Assembly: GCF_011075055.1 (NCBI RefSeq)
Contig: NC_058154.1
Span: forward strand, 3,534,001 to 3,598,000
Direction of reading: 5' to 3'
DNA: 64,000 bases
Origin: Mangifera indica
Taxonomy: Eukaryota; Streptophyta; Magnoliopsida; Sapindales; Anacardiaceae
Each line of letters opens with the position of its first letter. The stretch's first letter is position 1. Shown here one piece after another: positions 1 to 13,489 of this stretch. The translations under genes and the position numbers were made by a program. The notes below the pieces were generated by a model. It did no database searches, was not told the DNA's origin, and saw only the letters and a program-made list of their open reading frames with translations.

Positions 1-2159
1 TTAGGAATGAAACTAAAACCATCCCTATATAATTCATTTATAAAATTGAGTTTTAACCTTTGGTAGATGAAATTAAAATTTTGTCTCTAAAAGTAATATT
101 TAAAGAAGAAATTAAATTAAAATCGTGCTTAAATATTTCATTTTTAAATAGAATATTTGTTGTAGTGAAATTTGGTTGATCTTTTTTCTAATTTGACCTT
201 CTTTTTAATCCTTACTCATAGTTTGTACTTATGGTGAAAGGATTACATTTTAGTAAATGTAGTAATGATGTATGATAATGTGATAATGACTTTCCAAACG
301 GATAAATGTATATCATAAGTTGTTGAATTTTAAGAAGTTGATTTCATGATGATGGGAAACTTCTCTTTGTGTTGATTTTGTTGGATTGTGATAGTAATTA
401 TTTGAGCAAAACAATAGTTGAATATAATTGAAAATTAAAAAATAAGATCACAAAAACGTCTCTTAGTATCAAGGGAACATTAAACACACAATTTTTTGTA
501 GTTTTGAACTCGATACCTAGTTATATAGGCTCCACCAAACAAGATTTCATCTTGGATTTGTTTCTTGCTCCCTTTGTAAAATAATGAAACCATTACTCAT
601 CCACACAAAGGCACTGCAACACCACAAACAACAAGTAGGTGTTAGGATTACCTCACAGGTGCTCTATTCTATGCATTTGGTTGAGTGGTTTTGTGAGAGG
701 AAAATTGAGAAATAACTTTTCCTCTATTGTAAAACTCAGATAGGTCTAAAAAGTTATGAGAATGCGTTCACTTTATATGAATTATTCTCATAACCCTAGA
801 CACAAATATTTCACTCCATATCCTAATTTCAAATTGTTACCTTTGGCCCTAAACTTTTAGTTTCTTTCAATTATACCCAATATTTATAAATATCAAGCAC
901 ATTAATAGAGATCTATATTCATTGTATTTGGGAAAACTAAGTGATTCATTTTTTATGCAATAAATCAAAAGTTTTTGAGTTATAGCAAACAATCTCTTAT
1001 TGTGTGTAACTCATAGATTTCTTGTTAAATTAAAAGTGAATAAATGCATAATTAATGTACAATTAATCATCTATTTATTTACAGACTATGAGTAGTCTTT
1101 AGAAAAACATCATGGATGTTAATGTTTACAACCTTCTTGGGCAATGAAAAAGCAAATTAAAATATTATAAATATCAAACAAAACTATAAAAAGTTTCTAA
1201 GATCTCATTTGTAAACTCATTGTTTCACAAACATGACAAACCAAACATAAGGTGTTTATAGTAATTAAACTTGCATTTGGAGGCTCCTTTATCTTTCACA
1301 ACTTCTTGGAAAAGATTGTAATTACTTTGAAACCCAAACGTAGAGTCACACCTTAATATCCATACGAAGCACGAATAAAAGAAGGATGAGAACACACACA
1401 AGAGTCTGTTAGAAGGAGATGCACATGCAAGGGTGTTTGGTGCACATACAAGTGTACATAGTGTGTTTTGGGAAAAAAATTCTAAAATTGTGAAATCACA
1501 TCTGTATATATAGACGTCATGTACGGGCATACATCCATGATGTATGATCATATATCATGATATACATATCTCGTATAATCTATGATATATCCAAATTTTA
1601 GGATGGATAAGGATAATCCTTATCCAAGGACCATGCATGTTTGTGTATTATCTATGTACAATTGTGCATAGGCGAAAGTTATCCATTAAGGTTCATCCTT
1701 ATCTAATTGGATAGACCATAACTTCCATAATTTCAATCACACTCCAACATTTCAACACTATTATACTTTGGTTTCTAGGTGCAACAAATAGTACATTGAG
1801 CCTAAAGACATCTCAAGACTCATAATCATTTATATGGGTTTTGGATCAAATTTATCCCAAATAATCTTATGCCTTTAGAGCTTGATCAACTCTTATTACA
1901 TGTGACCTTATAGACTCTCTATTAGGTCGATGTCAAGCTGTCGACTTAATAGCCATTTGAACACAAACCAAAATTGGCCTCTAACATGACATCACGGCCA
2001 CTCAATTAATGAAATGTCAACGATTGAATCTTAGCATGTCATTGATACAAGTATTCATATAATTTGATCATTTCATCATATGATGTCTCTTTGAGGTTGA
2101 GGTTGAGATTTAATGTCTCCTTTAGGGAATCCTCGATATACATGGATCGACAATTTCAA

Positions 2160-3460
2160 TGACCAAATGATATTAGATCGAGCACTAACTCAATCTTACT
2201 GTGACCACAAATTTAAGTAGTCATTGTCATATGTTAGTTGGTTTATCTAAGATATTAGCTCTCATGTTCAAGAGTAATGAATTCTATGTTGATCCATTAT
2301 AGTCTTCAAACATATTTAGATATGACCAATCACCACATTTCTAGCAACCTTTTATATGACTACGTTAGACTGGTGTTAAACCATAATAATCCTTGCACAA
2401 AATGGTTCAATGACTTTAGGTCTAAAGATCATATGTACCACTATTTGTTAAAAGGATTTATTCCATAAATATTAAAACAATTGTCCATATGAAATCCTTT
2501 TGATGGCTTTGTTTGGTGGACATGTCTACAATATGCACTCATGTTTTGTATCAAGTCATCAATGAACAACTTTGACATATGAGATATGTCACCACCTTTC
2601 GATAGGTTGTTTAATATTATGATAGTTCTAACTGTATCACTTGTGTCATTAGTCGAGGTAATATCAGAACTACAAATGTTTTAAGAATGATGACCTAATG
2701 TGAATATAGGGTTTTCACGATAAGTTGACATAAACCCTTCGTCATGGTTCAAACACTTTAAGGACATTTATCTAATTGTAAAAATAATATGAGATAAATA
2801 CTTGTCATTTATTATTAATTTAATACATGATTACAAGTTACATAAAATTACACTAGTGACAATTGACTTTAAAGCACTACCTTAACAATGGCCACCTAAT
2901 TAACAAAGAATTAATGTTAAACTAATTATACATTTTAATGGTAAAATTATCATGTAATCGAATTCTTTTTTCATGTTACATCTCATCAACATTGAGGTAC
3001 AAAAGTGTTGTCTACCTCAGTTTTTTTGGCTTTATGATTTGACTTTTGAAGTAGTGATAAAATATTATTGGATTTGGGTACTGACCTAATCCCATTATGG
3101 CCATAAATTTAGTTCATCATACTCTTCGTTAAATAGTGTCATTTGATATCTTATCTCATACTTGGAAGTGATAAATCTTATGTCAATCCACCATAGCCTT
3201 GTCACACTTATTGACATAGCCAATAACTATTGTATTGATAACCCTAACAAGAAGGCTATGTTAGACTAGTGTCAAACTAGGTCCATTGATGCAAGAGATG
3301 TTCCGGTTATCTTAAGTCTGAGAATCATATACACTACCGTCATTGAAGTATTTGTTTCACAAACATTGGGCTTACCATTTATGTGGAATTTTCTAGTGGA
3401 TCAATTCGGTGAATATGCAGTTAACATACACTTATGTGTTAAACCAAGTTGACACTAATA
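2160..3460. repeat. Diverged direct repeat pair in a gene-free stretch
   Basis: Two related blocks, about 2160-2560 and 3050-3460, share ordered words: a stretch reading roughly TCTCAT..GTGATAAATTCTATGT, then GTTAGACTGGTGT and AAAGATCATAT, with many differences between copies. This suggests an old duplication inside a decayed transposon. I see no coding family in them. The whole of 1-3500 holds no recognisable gene. Short open frames at 1225-1551 (minus) and 2277-2468 (plus) have no domain I know. Confidence 0.45.
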
Positions 3461-3518
3461 AAGGGGAAGAATATGGATTAGATGGAATCAAGAGGTTATT
3501 GATATAGAATTTGTTCAT

Positions 3519-3911
3519 ATGACAAACCAGTGCAAACATAGAAAGGTTACAATAAAAGAAAACAATAAAATTTGTTACTATACTATTATGTATAGAATGA
3601 ACAATCTAGCCAAGAGAATAAAGTTATGGAATAACTTGGCGAATTACAATACCACTTATGGAAACCAACCTTGGGTTATTATTGGTGATTTCAATGCAAC
3701 AAGAAAAAACAATAAGAAGAATGAAAGATTTAGGGAAAGAAAACCATATAGTGATGATTTGGAGATTATGTGTAATATTGTTGAGTTAGAAGACCTTGTT
3801 TTTAAGGGATGTTTTTGCATTTCGAGCAACAAACGAGATGCAAATAGAAGAATATGTTGTAAGTTGGATCAGGTCCTAATTAGTGTACTCAAATCAAAGT
3901 TATTTTGCTAG
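3519..3911 (+). pseudogene. LINE (L1-type) endonuclease fragment
   Basis: A 130-residue open frame contains PWVIIGDFNATR, the conserved core of the exonuclease-endonuclease-phosphatase (APE-like) domain of plant LINE ORF2. About 50 residues later comes a block matching the family's G-C-x-(T/I)-(W/S)-SN stretch followed by the R-ICCKLD-VL segment. Intact LINE ORF2 proteins exceed 1,000 residues and include reverse transcriptase; neither the N-terminal part of the endonuclease nor the RT is visible here. In the intact family the enzyme nicks target DNA for retrotransposition. This is a dead fragment next to Copia and MULE debris. Confidence 0.8.
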
Positions 3912-4009
3912 GATTCATTACCAACCTTATCAAATGCATATTTTTTGCTAACTTTGGACAAAGTCACAATTAAAAGGCCTTCCATTGGAGAACCTATGGT
4001 GCTTCAGGT

Positions 4010-4310
4010 GAACTCAGACGAATATAAAAGAAAGACGAATATAAAAGAAATGAGTAAAATATGAGATCGAAGTGTGACCATTGTAAGAAAATTGATCACA
4101 TCAAAGAAAATTGTTTTGAAATTGTATAGTACCTAACAAATTGGCAAAATAAGAGAAAAGGGAAACCCCCAATAAATGGAACAATGATTAATTGAAGGGA
4201 AGACGCCTTCCAACAACAAAACTCTCATGGAACAACCTTGTCACAAGAACAACTTAATCAACTACTAGTTTTGTTGTGAGAGAAAATCAAGTTGGAACCA
4301 TGATGAATTT
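4010..4310 (+). pseudogene. Copia-type gag fragment with CCHC zinc knuckle
   Basis: Frame-reading from about 4061 gives CDHCKKIDHIKENCF, an intact C-x2-C-x4-H-x4-C knuckle typical of plant Ty1/copia Gag, where it binds genomic RNA. A stop codon follows within a few residues, then text resembling the usual linker (NKRKGKPP). The rest of the element is not visible, and the sequence runs into the MULE remnant at 4420. It is a truncated relic. Confidence 0.65.
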
Positions 4311-4419
4311 TATTAGTACTATGACTAGAGCCCTAACTTGCCTACGATGTGGCTTTATTTGATCTTTTGAGCATGTGTGCATGGCATTCATAGAATAGAT
4401 TCAAAATACGACACTAGGT

Positions 4420-5195
4420 TTTATTCTTCTTCCTGATAGATACTATTCACATTGTTTACCAATGCACTTAATCTTCTATCTATCCATGTCTAACTTGGCC
4501 ACTTTGTATTGGAATTTTTTCTCCAATGCAAATTGAGCCACTGCATCTTTCAAGTGTTTTTTATTCATAAAAATGTCACCAACTTTTAATCTCTTGCACC
4601 AATCCTGCACCATTTGATGTTGTTGAAGACTATAGGGATATTATCAAAAAATATATCAACATAATTCTTGCTACCTTAAAAAGGATCTTTAAGTTAGAAA
4701 TTATTTATATCATAGTTAACATGTGATGTATCCTTTAGGTCTGGCTCATCAAAAGGAATATTAGCTATCGCATTCCCATCAAAGTCACCCCAATCTAGAA
4801 CCTTCTCTTCCTCATCAAATTCCTTTTTCAATTCACCATCGTTGTTGTCATTTATTTCTTCTTCTTCTTGTGTTTCAACGAAAGTACATGTAACAAAAAT
4901 TGAGATACATTCCTAGACGTATTTTTACATGTCAATAAAACCCTTGATATTTTCATCACTTTTGATTTTTTACAAGGGAGTCTAGCTCGATACGTTTTGG
5001 TTTTATACATAATTGAATGTTGTTTCAGATCAGATCAATACCATATTTTTCACTCAACAACTAGATAAATCTTTCAAGTATTGTTTCGAATGAAATTTTA
5101 ACCACTACTTTAAAACCTCCAATGTATTTCATCATATTATGATCACGTTAAATCTATTCTCCTTTGAAATGAATAACAACATAACCCATCGTTTT
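4420..5195 (-). pseudogene. MuDR transposase N-terminal fragment (broken)
   Basis: The minus strand of 4735-4900 encodes an open stretch with VTC.., a run of Glu, then VLDWGDFDGNAIANI. This is the acidic region that follows the PB1-like domain in plant MuDR proteins and is clearly homologous to the copy at 57809-58867. Further downstream (about 4600-4430) it encodes VGDIFMNKKHLKDAVAQFAL, the start of the MuDR DNA-binding domain (family name MuDR/DBD_Tnp_Mut), then a KIKC..QCE pattern. Several stop codons and at least one frame change break it. The catalytic DDE region is absent. In intact elements this protein cuts and moves the transposon in the nucleus. Confidence 0.7.
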
Positions 5196-5224
5196 AATTA
5201 TCAATCTTATAACGAACAATATTA

Positions 5225-6120
5225 ATTAAAAAAATTTATCGAAAAAATACACATTAAACTTTACCAATATAACAAATGCCCCATATATTTTTTAACCCCT
5301 TTTTATATTATCAAAAATCAAAATATCTCGTATATTTTTTTAACATATACGAACTTGATACTTTTATAATATCTAAATGCCCCGCAATTTTGGTGTATTT
5401 CATTTAGCACCGTTATATTTTGTCTAATTTCAAAATACCTCTATAACTTTCTTGCATTTTCCACTTCATATATTATCAAAGATTAAAATATCCACTATAT
5501 TTTTCTAACATATATGAATTTGATATTCTTATGTTTAAATTCCCCTCCCCAAGCAAACAAATTGGTTTATTTCTTTGCCACCTTTATATTTTTTTGCTAT
5601 TTCATTTAACTCTCTTATATTATCAAAGATCAAAATACCCCATATATTTTTTCTAACATATACAAACTTAATATTCTTATAATATCTAAATGCCCCCCAA
5701 TTTCGAATTATTTTATTTACCTCCCTCATATTTTATCTAATTTCAAAAAATCCCTTATATTTTTTTAATATTTCTTTAACCCCCTCATATATTAACACAA
5801 ATCAAATGCCCCATGTATTTTCTTAGCATATACAAACTTAATATTCTTATAATATTAAAATGCTCTCTCAATTTTGACCTATTTCATTTACCACCCTCAT
5901 ATTTTATTTAATTTTAAAATACCCCTTATAGTTTTCTAATATTTCATTTGCCACTCTCATATATCGTCAAATCTTAAAATACCTCTATATTTTTTCAACA
6001 ATTTTCATTTAACACTTTCATACAATTTAAAATACCCCTTATATTTTTTAATATTTTTTAAACCCCTCATATATTTTCAAATATCCAAATGTCCTCTATG
6101 CCATTACATTAATAAAATAT
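5225..6120. repeat. AT-rich subterminal tandem array, period about 150-170 bp
   Basis: The phrase TAACATATACRAACTTRATA (R = A/G) plus a following AATGCCCC-like motif recurs near 5341, 5507, 5656 and 5825, spaced 149-169 bp apart. Between them are repeated phrases on the theme TCAAAATACCCC..TATATTTTTT and TTTCATTTACCCCTCATAT. The array lies between the MULE terminus and the transposase start, the same place as the 148-bp array of the element at 56216. It appears noncoding. Confidence 0.6.
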
Positions 6121-6440
6121 ACGAACTTAATTTAACAAATAAATTAAGTTTTGGATTAAAATTAGCATAAATACCTTATTATCACGGATTTGTTTGATTC
6201 AAACTCAAAAATATGAATTTTCTTCTTTCTGAACGAACCTATAGTATTAGATACTGAGTGAAAAATGAAATTTTGAATGGTGTGAGGAAAGTATGAGGGT
6301 GAGAGTTTATAAAAAATTTTGAGACATTTTTGCTTAAACTTTTGAAAAGAGGGTATTTTTGCTTAGAATTTATGACGGGAGACCTTTTTGCTTAATATTA
6401 TGTGTATTTACTATAATAACCCTTTTTAAAATAAAATAAA

Positions 6441-7173
6441 GGCCAAAGGACTATTTCCCACCCAAGGTAAGCTGCAATCTCAAGTTTCCACCCTTTATCT
6501 TTGATAATATCAAATACCCACCCATAAGCAGTTAGAATTAACAGAATCCTAACCCCTTGAAATTTTATCTCATTTTGCCCCCATAAACTTTAAAACTAAA
6601 AGTTTTCCCTCAACCCAAGTTTTCAAAAATTGCATTTCCCCCCTAGGGTTTCCAAACTTCAGATCCAATTTTTCTAATGACGACCGACGATCTCCGAGCA
6701 CCTACTCTCTCTCTCCGACCGCCCCTCTTTTCGATCGTACACTTTCGACGCTATACGGCGTCCTCATTGACGAAGATGAATCGTCTTTATTTTTTACGAA
6801 GATGATTCGTCGACGACGACTCCTAGGAGGGGAAGACACCGCACGGTCGGAAAGAGGAGACGTCGGGGAGGAAGAGACGTCGCCTGGAGATCGTTGGTCG
6901 TTGCCGAAAAATTCAATCCAAAAGTTTGGAAACCCTAGGGGGTAAAATGTTGTTTTTGAAAACTTGGATTGGGGGAAATTGTTAGTTGTTAGGGTTTGGG
7001 TGTAAAAAAGAAATTAAATTAAAGTTTATTTTTAATATTACAGAAAAAATGACAATTTTACCCTTGAATCCGTTTTTTTTAACAGCCCATGGATAGGTAA
7101 ATGGGTTTTTCAAAGTTAACGAGTGAGAATTTGCAGAAAAAGTAAACCTTGGGTGGGACATAGTCCTTTGGCC
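6441..7173. mobile_element. GGCC foldback (long-TIR, MULE-like MITE) copy 1
   Basis: The element begins GGCCAAAGGACTATTTCCCA and ends with the inverse (..TAGTCCTTTGGCC); its arms are roughly 250-300 bp. It is flanked by a perfect 9-bp duplication, TAAAATAAA at 6432-6440 and 7174-7182. A 9-bp duplication with long terminal inverted repeats fits the Mutator superfamily. The centre is rich in CGACGA/TCGTCG and carries no coding family. It is non-autonomous. Confidence 0.9.
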
Positions 7174-10054
7174 TAAAATAAAACAAAAAATTTTAATTAT
7201 ATTTATTTGGAACCTTTAATAGTAAATACTACAAATTTTATCCTTTTTAAGAAAAAATAATTCCGTTTATTCAATAAAAAAATTTAAAAATTAAATTTAT
7301 TCAATTTAAAAATTAAAGTTAAATTTCTTTATAAAAAAAAAGTATTCTCTAAATGTTATTATCCCAATAAAGGAAAGTAGATTTGATATTTTATCCTAGA
7401 AAACGAAATCAAAATATCTGGCTCTTATTAAACGGAAATTTTTGGATTGAATATGTGGGCGGATGGTAAAGGAGAATGTAGGTTGAAGCCACAGGGAAGC
7501 ATCATAACATTCTAACACTTTCATTCTAAGTCCGAGTAAACCATATTTAATGTATGAAGTAATACTAAATATACAAATGGTAAATATTATATGTATAAAT
7601 AAATTGATATATTATAATATTTAAAATTATTAAATCACATAATAATATATTAATTTGTTTTTACTTATTAGGATTAATCGTTTGTACATAAAGTATCGTT
7701 AAAGTTGCCTTAAAAACATAACCTAAGCAAAGTGATAAAACCATCACAAACAAGTAGGATTACATTTAAGCCAAGCCGAGTATAGTTTAACTTGAATTTG
7801 GTTCAATTGTATTAAGATAGAGCTTGAACTCAAACTCAATTCAATTGTATTAAAACAAAGCTGGTGTGTTTTCATTAATTCAATTGCAACGACACACACA
7901 ACACAAAACCCTAGAATCACTGTTTATTTGGTGGGCAAATTTTTCTTTTTCAAATTTGACCATCCAAATAATCTCCAATTCACACCAAAGTTATATCAAT
8001 GCAAAGAGAACTCAAAGAACTTTCTATCAAGCTATGACAACAATCATAACTCATCAGATAAAGCAATCGAAACGTGTGACAAAGTCAATGGTAAAATTGT
8101 AATTATTTTGCAACTCTCTGCCATGGAACTTCAAATATATGCACATGCAATCAGTTTGGATTTTAAGGCAAAAACATAAATATTGACCAAGGCATAAAGG
8201 AAATTCCATTTTGCCACCAATTCTTCCACCAAGAATAAATTAGATAAAAGAAAATAGAGAAAGCTAAAAAAGCTTTATTTCAAACTTTCATTATATCAAA
8301 TTTTTAACCTTTACAAGAGTATGACCACCCTTCTATATGGGAAAGAAGTAGCGGTAGGATACAATGTTTTCCCACAAAAGTCAACTAAAAATGGTATGAA
8401 TTAAACTAAGTCATTCATTCTAAACCAAGTTCATAGATAGTAATTAACTAAAGACAAAAATTAATTGTTTTTTTTTTTAACTTTAAGAATTATGTTTCCT
8501 AACTAAAACAATCAAATTATAATTTAGTTCCAATATAACTAAAAACTAATTTTGGACTCTTTGGGCTTCTAAAAATGATGCTTGGACGTTTGGGCTATTG
8601 ATAAACTTCCAAAGTCACATTTTGGATCAATTGGAGCAAACTATTCACTTGGACTTTAGGGCCAATGAAGAAGGATGACATCCTTGGGTTTGTGCATCGT
8701 TGGAAATTCATGTTCCTTAGCTTCTTGGGTGGTAAGTAGGCTTGAGGTAGATTCGGAGGCCAAAAGTGAAGAGATGGTCGTATATGCATCAAAAGCCAAA
8801 CTCGTTGAGCTTGAAACTTTTTGTCTTGAGCTCAAGCTCAAAGTAAGAATAGTCAAATTGATCTTGATTCAAAAAATTATATCATAACTTATACATTATT
8901 GCTCAACCTCATTTTAAAGTTAATGAATAAAAATTAAGGGTATAAATGTCACATTATATGTTAAACTTTTTAATAATTTGTCAACATTTTAATCAAACTA
9001 AGTCCTGAGCTCACGATCTCACCAAGCTTGTCAACAACAAAATTGAATTCGAATAGTTTGCCATCCTGCTCACCGTTCAAGTCAGGCCCCAAGCAGTAAC
9101 TTGTAATTAACTCCATCTATGGTCCATCTTAGCTAGCTTAATGAATCTGAAAATAATGCAAGTGCGTCTCTCTTCTTCTTGGCTTTTGATTCTTGAAGCA
9201 TGTGATGTGCCTGTTAGGCGCCACAATTGGGAGCCTAAATTATTGGTGAAGCCAACCAACTGCCAACACTTTCCATTTATTTGTGTCTATTTCCTTTACC
9301 TAAACAATATATATATAGTTTAATATTAAATAGTATAAAATTATTATATGACTGTATGATTTTAAATTATAAATAAAATAAATAATTATATTATTTAATT
9401 ATATAATAAATTTGTTTTTTACCTATTAACACATATTATTTATATATATATAATATCACTCATAATTTTGGATTGATTTCCTCTTTGCCGAAGTACCCAA
9501 ATTATTTTAAAAAAAAAAAAAAGTTAAGGTGAACTTTTAATTTAGAAACTGAAACTAGATTATCAGGGTGAAGAAAGAAAATCTTTTGGGGCCCAACCCA
9601 ATGCATCTTCAATAAATGAAGGATTTGAAATAAACTTAATTTGTTCGAATTCGGCTCCTAATCCTACCAAAATTTGACATAAATCATATATATTTATGAA
9701 GCAGAGAGCGACTGGGAACTACTTCCAGATATGATCTTACCTAAATATCAATTTTTTTTTTTTTTTTTAAAAGATAAGTATGTACATTAAAAACCGGAAG
9801 ACAGGACATAAATGCAACTTAAGTTCATCCCACAGAGACAACGAAAGGGCACATATCATCTAAAAGTAGCTCACATTGCATATTACACACACAAAAGTCA
9901 ATCCTTGTAGCAATGAGAATAAGCTTTTGATGACCAACTGTAGCAAAGCACTACTCACCATCATTGCCTAAAAATAATCTTTCCTAAATTATGATTAAGA
10001 GGTGTTTACTGTATGCATTTGATGTGCCTAAGCCTAATTATGAAATTAATGAGA
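7174..10054. other. Gene-free stretch with AT-rich repeat remnants
   Basis: No gene is supported. Small palindromic AT-rich blocks near 7550-7715 and 9300-9465 resemble the MITE type seen at 62330-62890. A run of T at about 9752-9769 precedes a unique-looking stretch and could be the reverse-strand tail of a retrotransposed sequence, but I cannot identify it. Overlapping short open frames on both strands at 7866-8179 and 8595-8887 have no recognised domain. Confidence 0.5.
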
Positions 10055-10785
10055 GGCCAAAGGACTTATTCCCACTCAAAGTATACTATATTCCCAAATT
10101 CTCATCCGTTAACTTTGAAAATCTCATTTACCCATTTATAGTTGGTTATAGTTAACGAAACCATAATTCCTTAAAATTTTATCTCATTTTTTCCTTAAAC
10201 CCTAAACATTAATAATTTTTTTCCTAAACTAAATTTTAAAAAATCATATTTCTCTCCTACGGTTTTTTTTAATATCTGATCACTCTTTTCGATGTCATCG
10301 TCAATAGTCTCTCCTTCCCGATAGATCCCCTTCCTTTGACAGTTTACTTCAACCAAAACCTAGCCCCTCTGACATCATGCGATGTCGTCTGGAAAGACGA
10401 TTCATATTTCCAAACAATGTTGTATGACGTTGGAGGGTTGAGGATTCATTAAAGCTAAATGTTAGAGAAAGGGGAACCATTGGGAGGGAGAGACAATCAA
10501 CAGTTGCGCTACAGAGAGTGGTCGAATACTAAAACTAAACCCTAGAGCAAAAATGTGATTTTTTAAAACTTGAGTTAGAGAAAAAAATGGTTAATTTTTA
10601 AAATTTAGATAAATAAAAAAAATAAGTAAAATTTTAGTTTATTTTTAATATTATATATAAAATAATAAATTACTCTTAAAATTAATTGGCTTAATAGCTT
10701 ATTGATGAGTAAATAATATTTTCAAAATTAAGAGAGGAAAACTTAAAAATGCAACCTACTCTGAATGGGAATAAGTCCTGTGGCC
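10055..10785. mobile_element. GGCC foldback copy 2
   Basis: It starts GGCCAAAGGACTTATTCCCA and ends GGAATAAGTCCTGTGGCC. The flanks TTAATGAGA and TTAACAAAA match at 6 of 9 positions, an eroded duplication. At 731 bp it is almost the size of copy 1, with long inverted arms and a short central region containing a CGTCxGGAAAGACGA hairpin-like segment. No coding content. Confidence 0.8.
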
Positions 10786-11856
10786 TTAACAAAATTATTA
10801 TAAATGACCTCCCTTTGTTATCTTTTTTACTTCCTTCTTTAACCTCCGTTGATGATACTAATTATGCCTTGAACCAATTGATCTCGATGATGAGGACGTA
10901 CATGGATTACCATGTAATGCTCCCACAGGATCATCACCCAGGCTGCATAAAAGCAACTGGTCCATAAGGCCGTTGAATCAGGCTCAGATTACTGCTGGGT
11001 GGGCCCTTCTTCTAACCTATTTATTCTTTGGCACTTCCTCTCAAACCCCAGAACTTATCACACATCCTCCACGTGTCACGCGCAAGACTGAAAAAGTCAT
11101 TGATTTTTTTATTTGGTTTGTTGATGACGTGTCCAATGCCCACCAAACCAATTGCATATCCACTTTACAGCCTTTTGTGATGAAGCAAACGATATTGCCT
11201 CACGCGAAATTACCTTCTACAAATGTCGAGATGATTATTAAATTCATAACCAAGATTAACACATTAATTAAGTCATTAATTATTCTTAAAGATCATTAAA
11301 ATCGGATTTCTTTTCGTCTTAACTAGACAGCCCAATTTAATTGGCTGTAAGTAGCTACTGGCTTTTATTTGTAGTCGTAGTTGAGGCAGTGGATCAACTC
11401 ATTGTGCGCCCACAGAACTGGTCACAGCGCTTTTTGTTGCCCCAAGAATCACCCGTGCCTGTCACTGTACTGCTTGGGTCAACTTTTGCACGTGAGTGAG
11501 AGACTGAGAGTTACTTTATTTTCCTCAACAAATATTAATTTTGTTTAACTCATTTATTAATTTTTGCGAATAATATATAATCTACACTGCCACGTTCAAG
11601 TTCCAACTATTTCACTTGCTTTGATTTTAACAGTCTTAAAACGTGGAGCATCCCGATCAAATGATATTAAACCGTGATTTAACTAATATGTTAGATAAGT
11701 TTAATTGATATTTTGATATAGCAATAATATTATATAATTAAATTTTATCTTAAAATTTTAATTATATTGCATTATCAAACTAATTAACCTATTAATTGAT
11801 CCCGTGATTGGGGAACCGCCGGTGGTTATTATATAGCATCTCGTTTTAATAAAAAA
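10786..11856. other. Unassigned intergenic sequence, higher GC than surroundings
   Basis: Two short open frames (10749-10967 and 10973-11299) have no family I recognise. The stretch contains two G-box-type ACGTG words (CCACGTGTC near 11070, GCACGTGAG near 11489), common in plant promoters, but no gene start can be tied to them. It may be a remnant promoter or an unannotated noncoding transcript; I make no functional call. Confidence 0.35.
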
Positions 11857-12240
11857 GGCCAAAAGTTATTCCCACGTAAGGCTTATTGCAAACCCAATGG
11901 TATATGATAAATATTAAAAATTTAAATTTTCACCCATAATATGTTAAAAATAATTAGTTTTAAGAGTAAAATTATTATTTAAATAATAATATATTAAAAA
12001 TAATAAAATATTATCTATTTTCTCCTTAGGTTTATAAAACTAATAATTTTTCTCTTTAAAGTTAAACTTTGAAAAATAATATTTTCCCCTTACTAGATTT
12101 TGTATTTTTCAACGAGTTTCTCTGACTCTCTCTCCTTTCGATGAGCTTATCTCTCCCCCAGTGACCGTTTCTCCCTTCTCCCTTTTCTTTGGAGTTTTCG
12201 TTTCTAATGAAAACATATTGTTTTTATTAGAGACAAAGAC

Positions 12241-13135
12241 TAAAGATATGCATAATTTGATTCAAACCATAAAATCGATCTAAATTATTTAAAAATTATA
12301 GTTTGGTTTGTAAAATAGTTTAGGTTGGGTTAAAAATTTTTAAAACTGTTTTTTCAGTTTTGATTACTGTTTAGGTGATTTTTAAACCAAACCAAACTAT
12401 ATATTTTTAAAATGCATATATATAACTATATTTGACATAATTTTTCAAACAAACAATTAGGTAAACAACTTTTTTTTTACATTTATTTTGTCATTTTTTT
12501 ACATGTATATTGTATATATATTTTATATTTATTTTACACACTTATATTATGTTTTGGAAAATTATAATTCTATTAATTTTATATATACATAAATACGATT
12601 TTAAAATATTCAACCCATAATAGTTGAATTATGTATCGTATTATTTATGAAAAACCTAATTTTTTATATTGTGTATCATATATCGTATTATATTATATAT
12701 ATTTTAAAAAATAAAATAATAAAATATTATAATTAACACCTCATCATTTTAAAAAATATCATAAATATCTTTAACATTTTAAAAATTTGCATATACATCC
12801 CTATTACACCATTATTTTCTCTAAAAAGGTGTATCAATCTATATCAGTAATACTTATCATATCGTATGATATATTAAATATATCGTATTAATTCGATATA
12901 CCTTATGATATGTACTATTTTTCATCTGTATCATATTGTATTGTAAAATACATATTGTATATCATATGATACTAATAACTATGGGTTAAATTGTAATTTA
13001 AACGAGATCCAACCGTATTTTTTTAGTTTGGTTTGAAACATAAAATAGTTTGGTTTAGAGAATTTTCAAAGCATCTTTTAAGTTTGGTTTGAAAAAACTC
13101 TCAAATCGTATTAAATCAAATCATGCATACTCTTA
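12241..13135. mobile_element. Nested hAT-like MITE (TATGCAT-ended family)
   Basis: Imperfect inverted ends: TAAAGATATGCATAATTTGA on the left, and on the right the inverse of TAAGAGTATGCATGATTTGA. Flanking 8-bp sequences are ACAAAGAC and ATGAAGAC (6 of 8 identical), as expected for hAT. The interior is AT-rich with repeated GGTTTGGTTT and its complement. Related sequence is present at 17590-18540 and from 63257 onward. No transposase is visible. Confidence 0.7.
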
Positions 13136-13489
13136 ATGAAGACGAATCTTTTTGTCTTTGATAAAGACTTCAGAGAAGGGGGAGAAAGGAAAGATGGTCT
13201 CCAAAGGGAGAGAGAGCCAGAGAAACTCGTTGGAAAATGCAAAACTTAGTAGGGAAAAAATATGATATTTTAAAATTTAATTTTTATAAAGAAATTGTCA
13301 GTTTTTTAAACCTAAAAGAAAACTAAATAATATTTTATTATTTTAAATATATTACTAATTAAATAATAATTTTACCTTTGAAACTAATTATTTTGATTAA
13401 TTTTAATATTTTATAGACGGAAGTATAAGTTTTTAATATTTAACGTGTATCAATTATGGTTTACAGTATACCTTGTGTGGGATTGTGTC

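Larger units (their letters stand above)
4420..6422 (-). mobile_element. Decayed MuDR-type MULE with subterminal repeat array (copy B)
   Basis: The element reads on the minus strand. Its 5' terminus lies near 6422, beginning GGGTTATTATAGTAAATAC, followed by a motif with AAGCAAAAAGG. That resembles the ends of the MULEs starting at 31742 and 56216 (GGGGAAATTA... then TTAAGCAAAA). An AT-rich repeat array follows, then a broken transposase N-terminus. The far end was not found, so the element is truncated or eroded. The GGCC foldback starts only about 10 bp outside the terminus, after its own target duplication. Confidence 0.6.

Noticed and set aside
379..1749. Possible 1.37-kb LTR from TGTTGGA to TCCAACA
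   Set aside because: The ends fit, but no partner LTR, primer-binding site or polypurine tract could be recognised on either side.
10749..11299. Two consecutive plus-strand frames with G-box-like words nearby
   Set aside because: No domain, no splice-linked continuation and the first begins inside a foldback arm; kept only as unassigned sequence.
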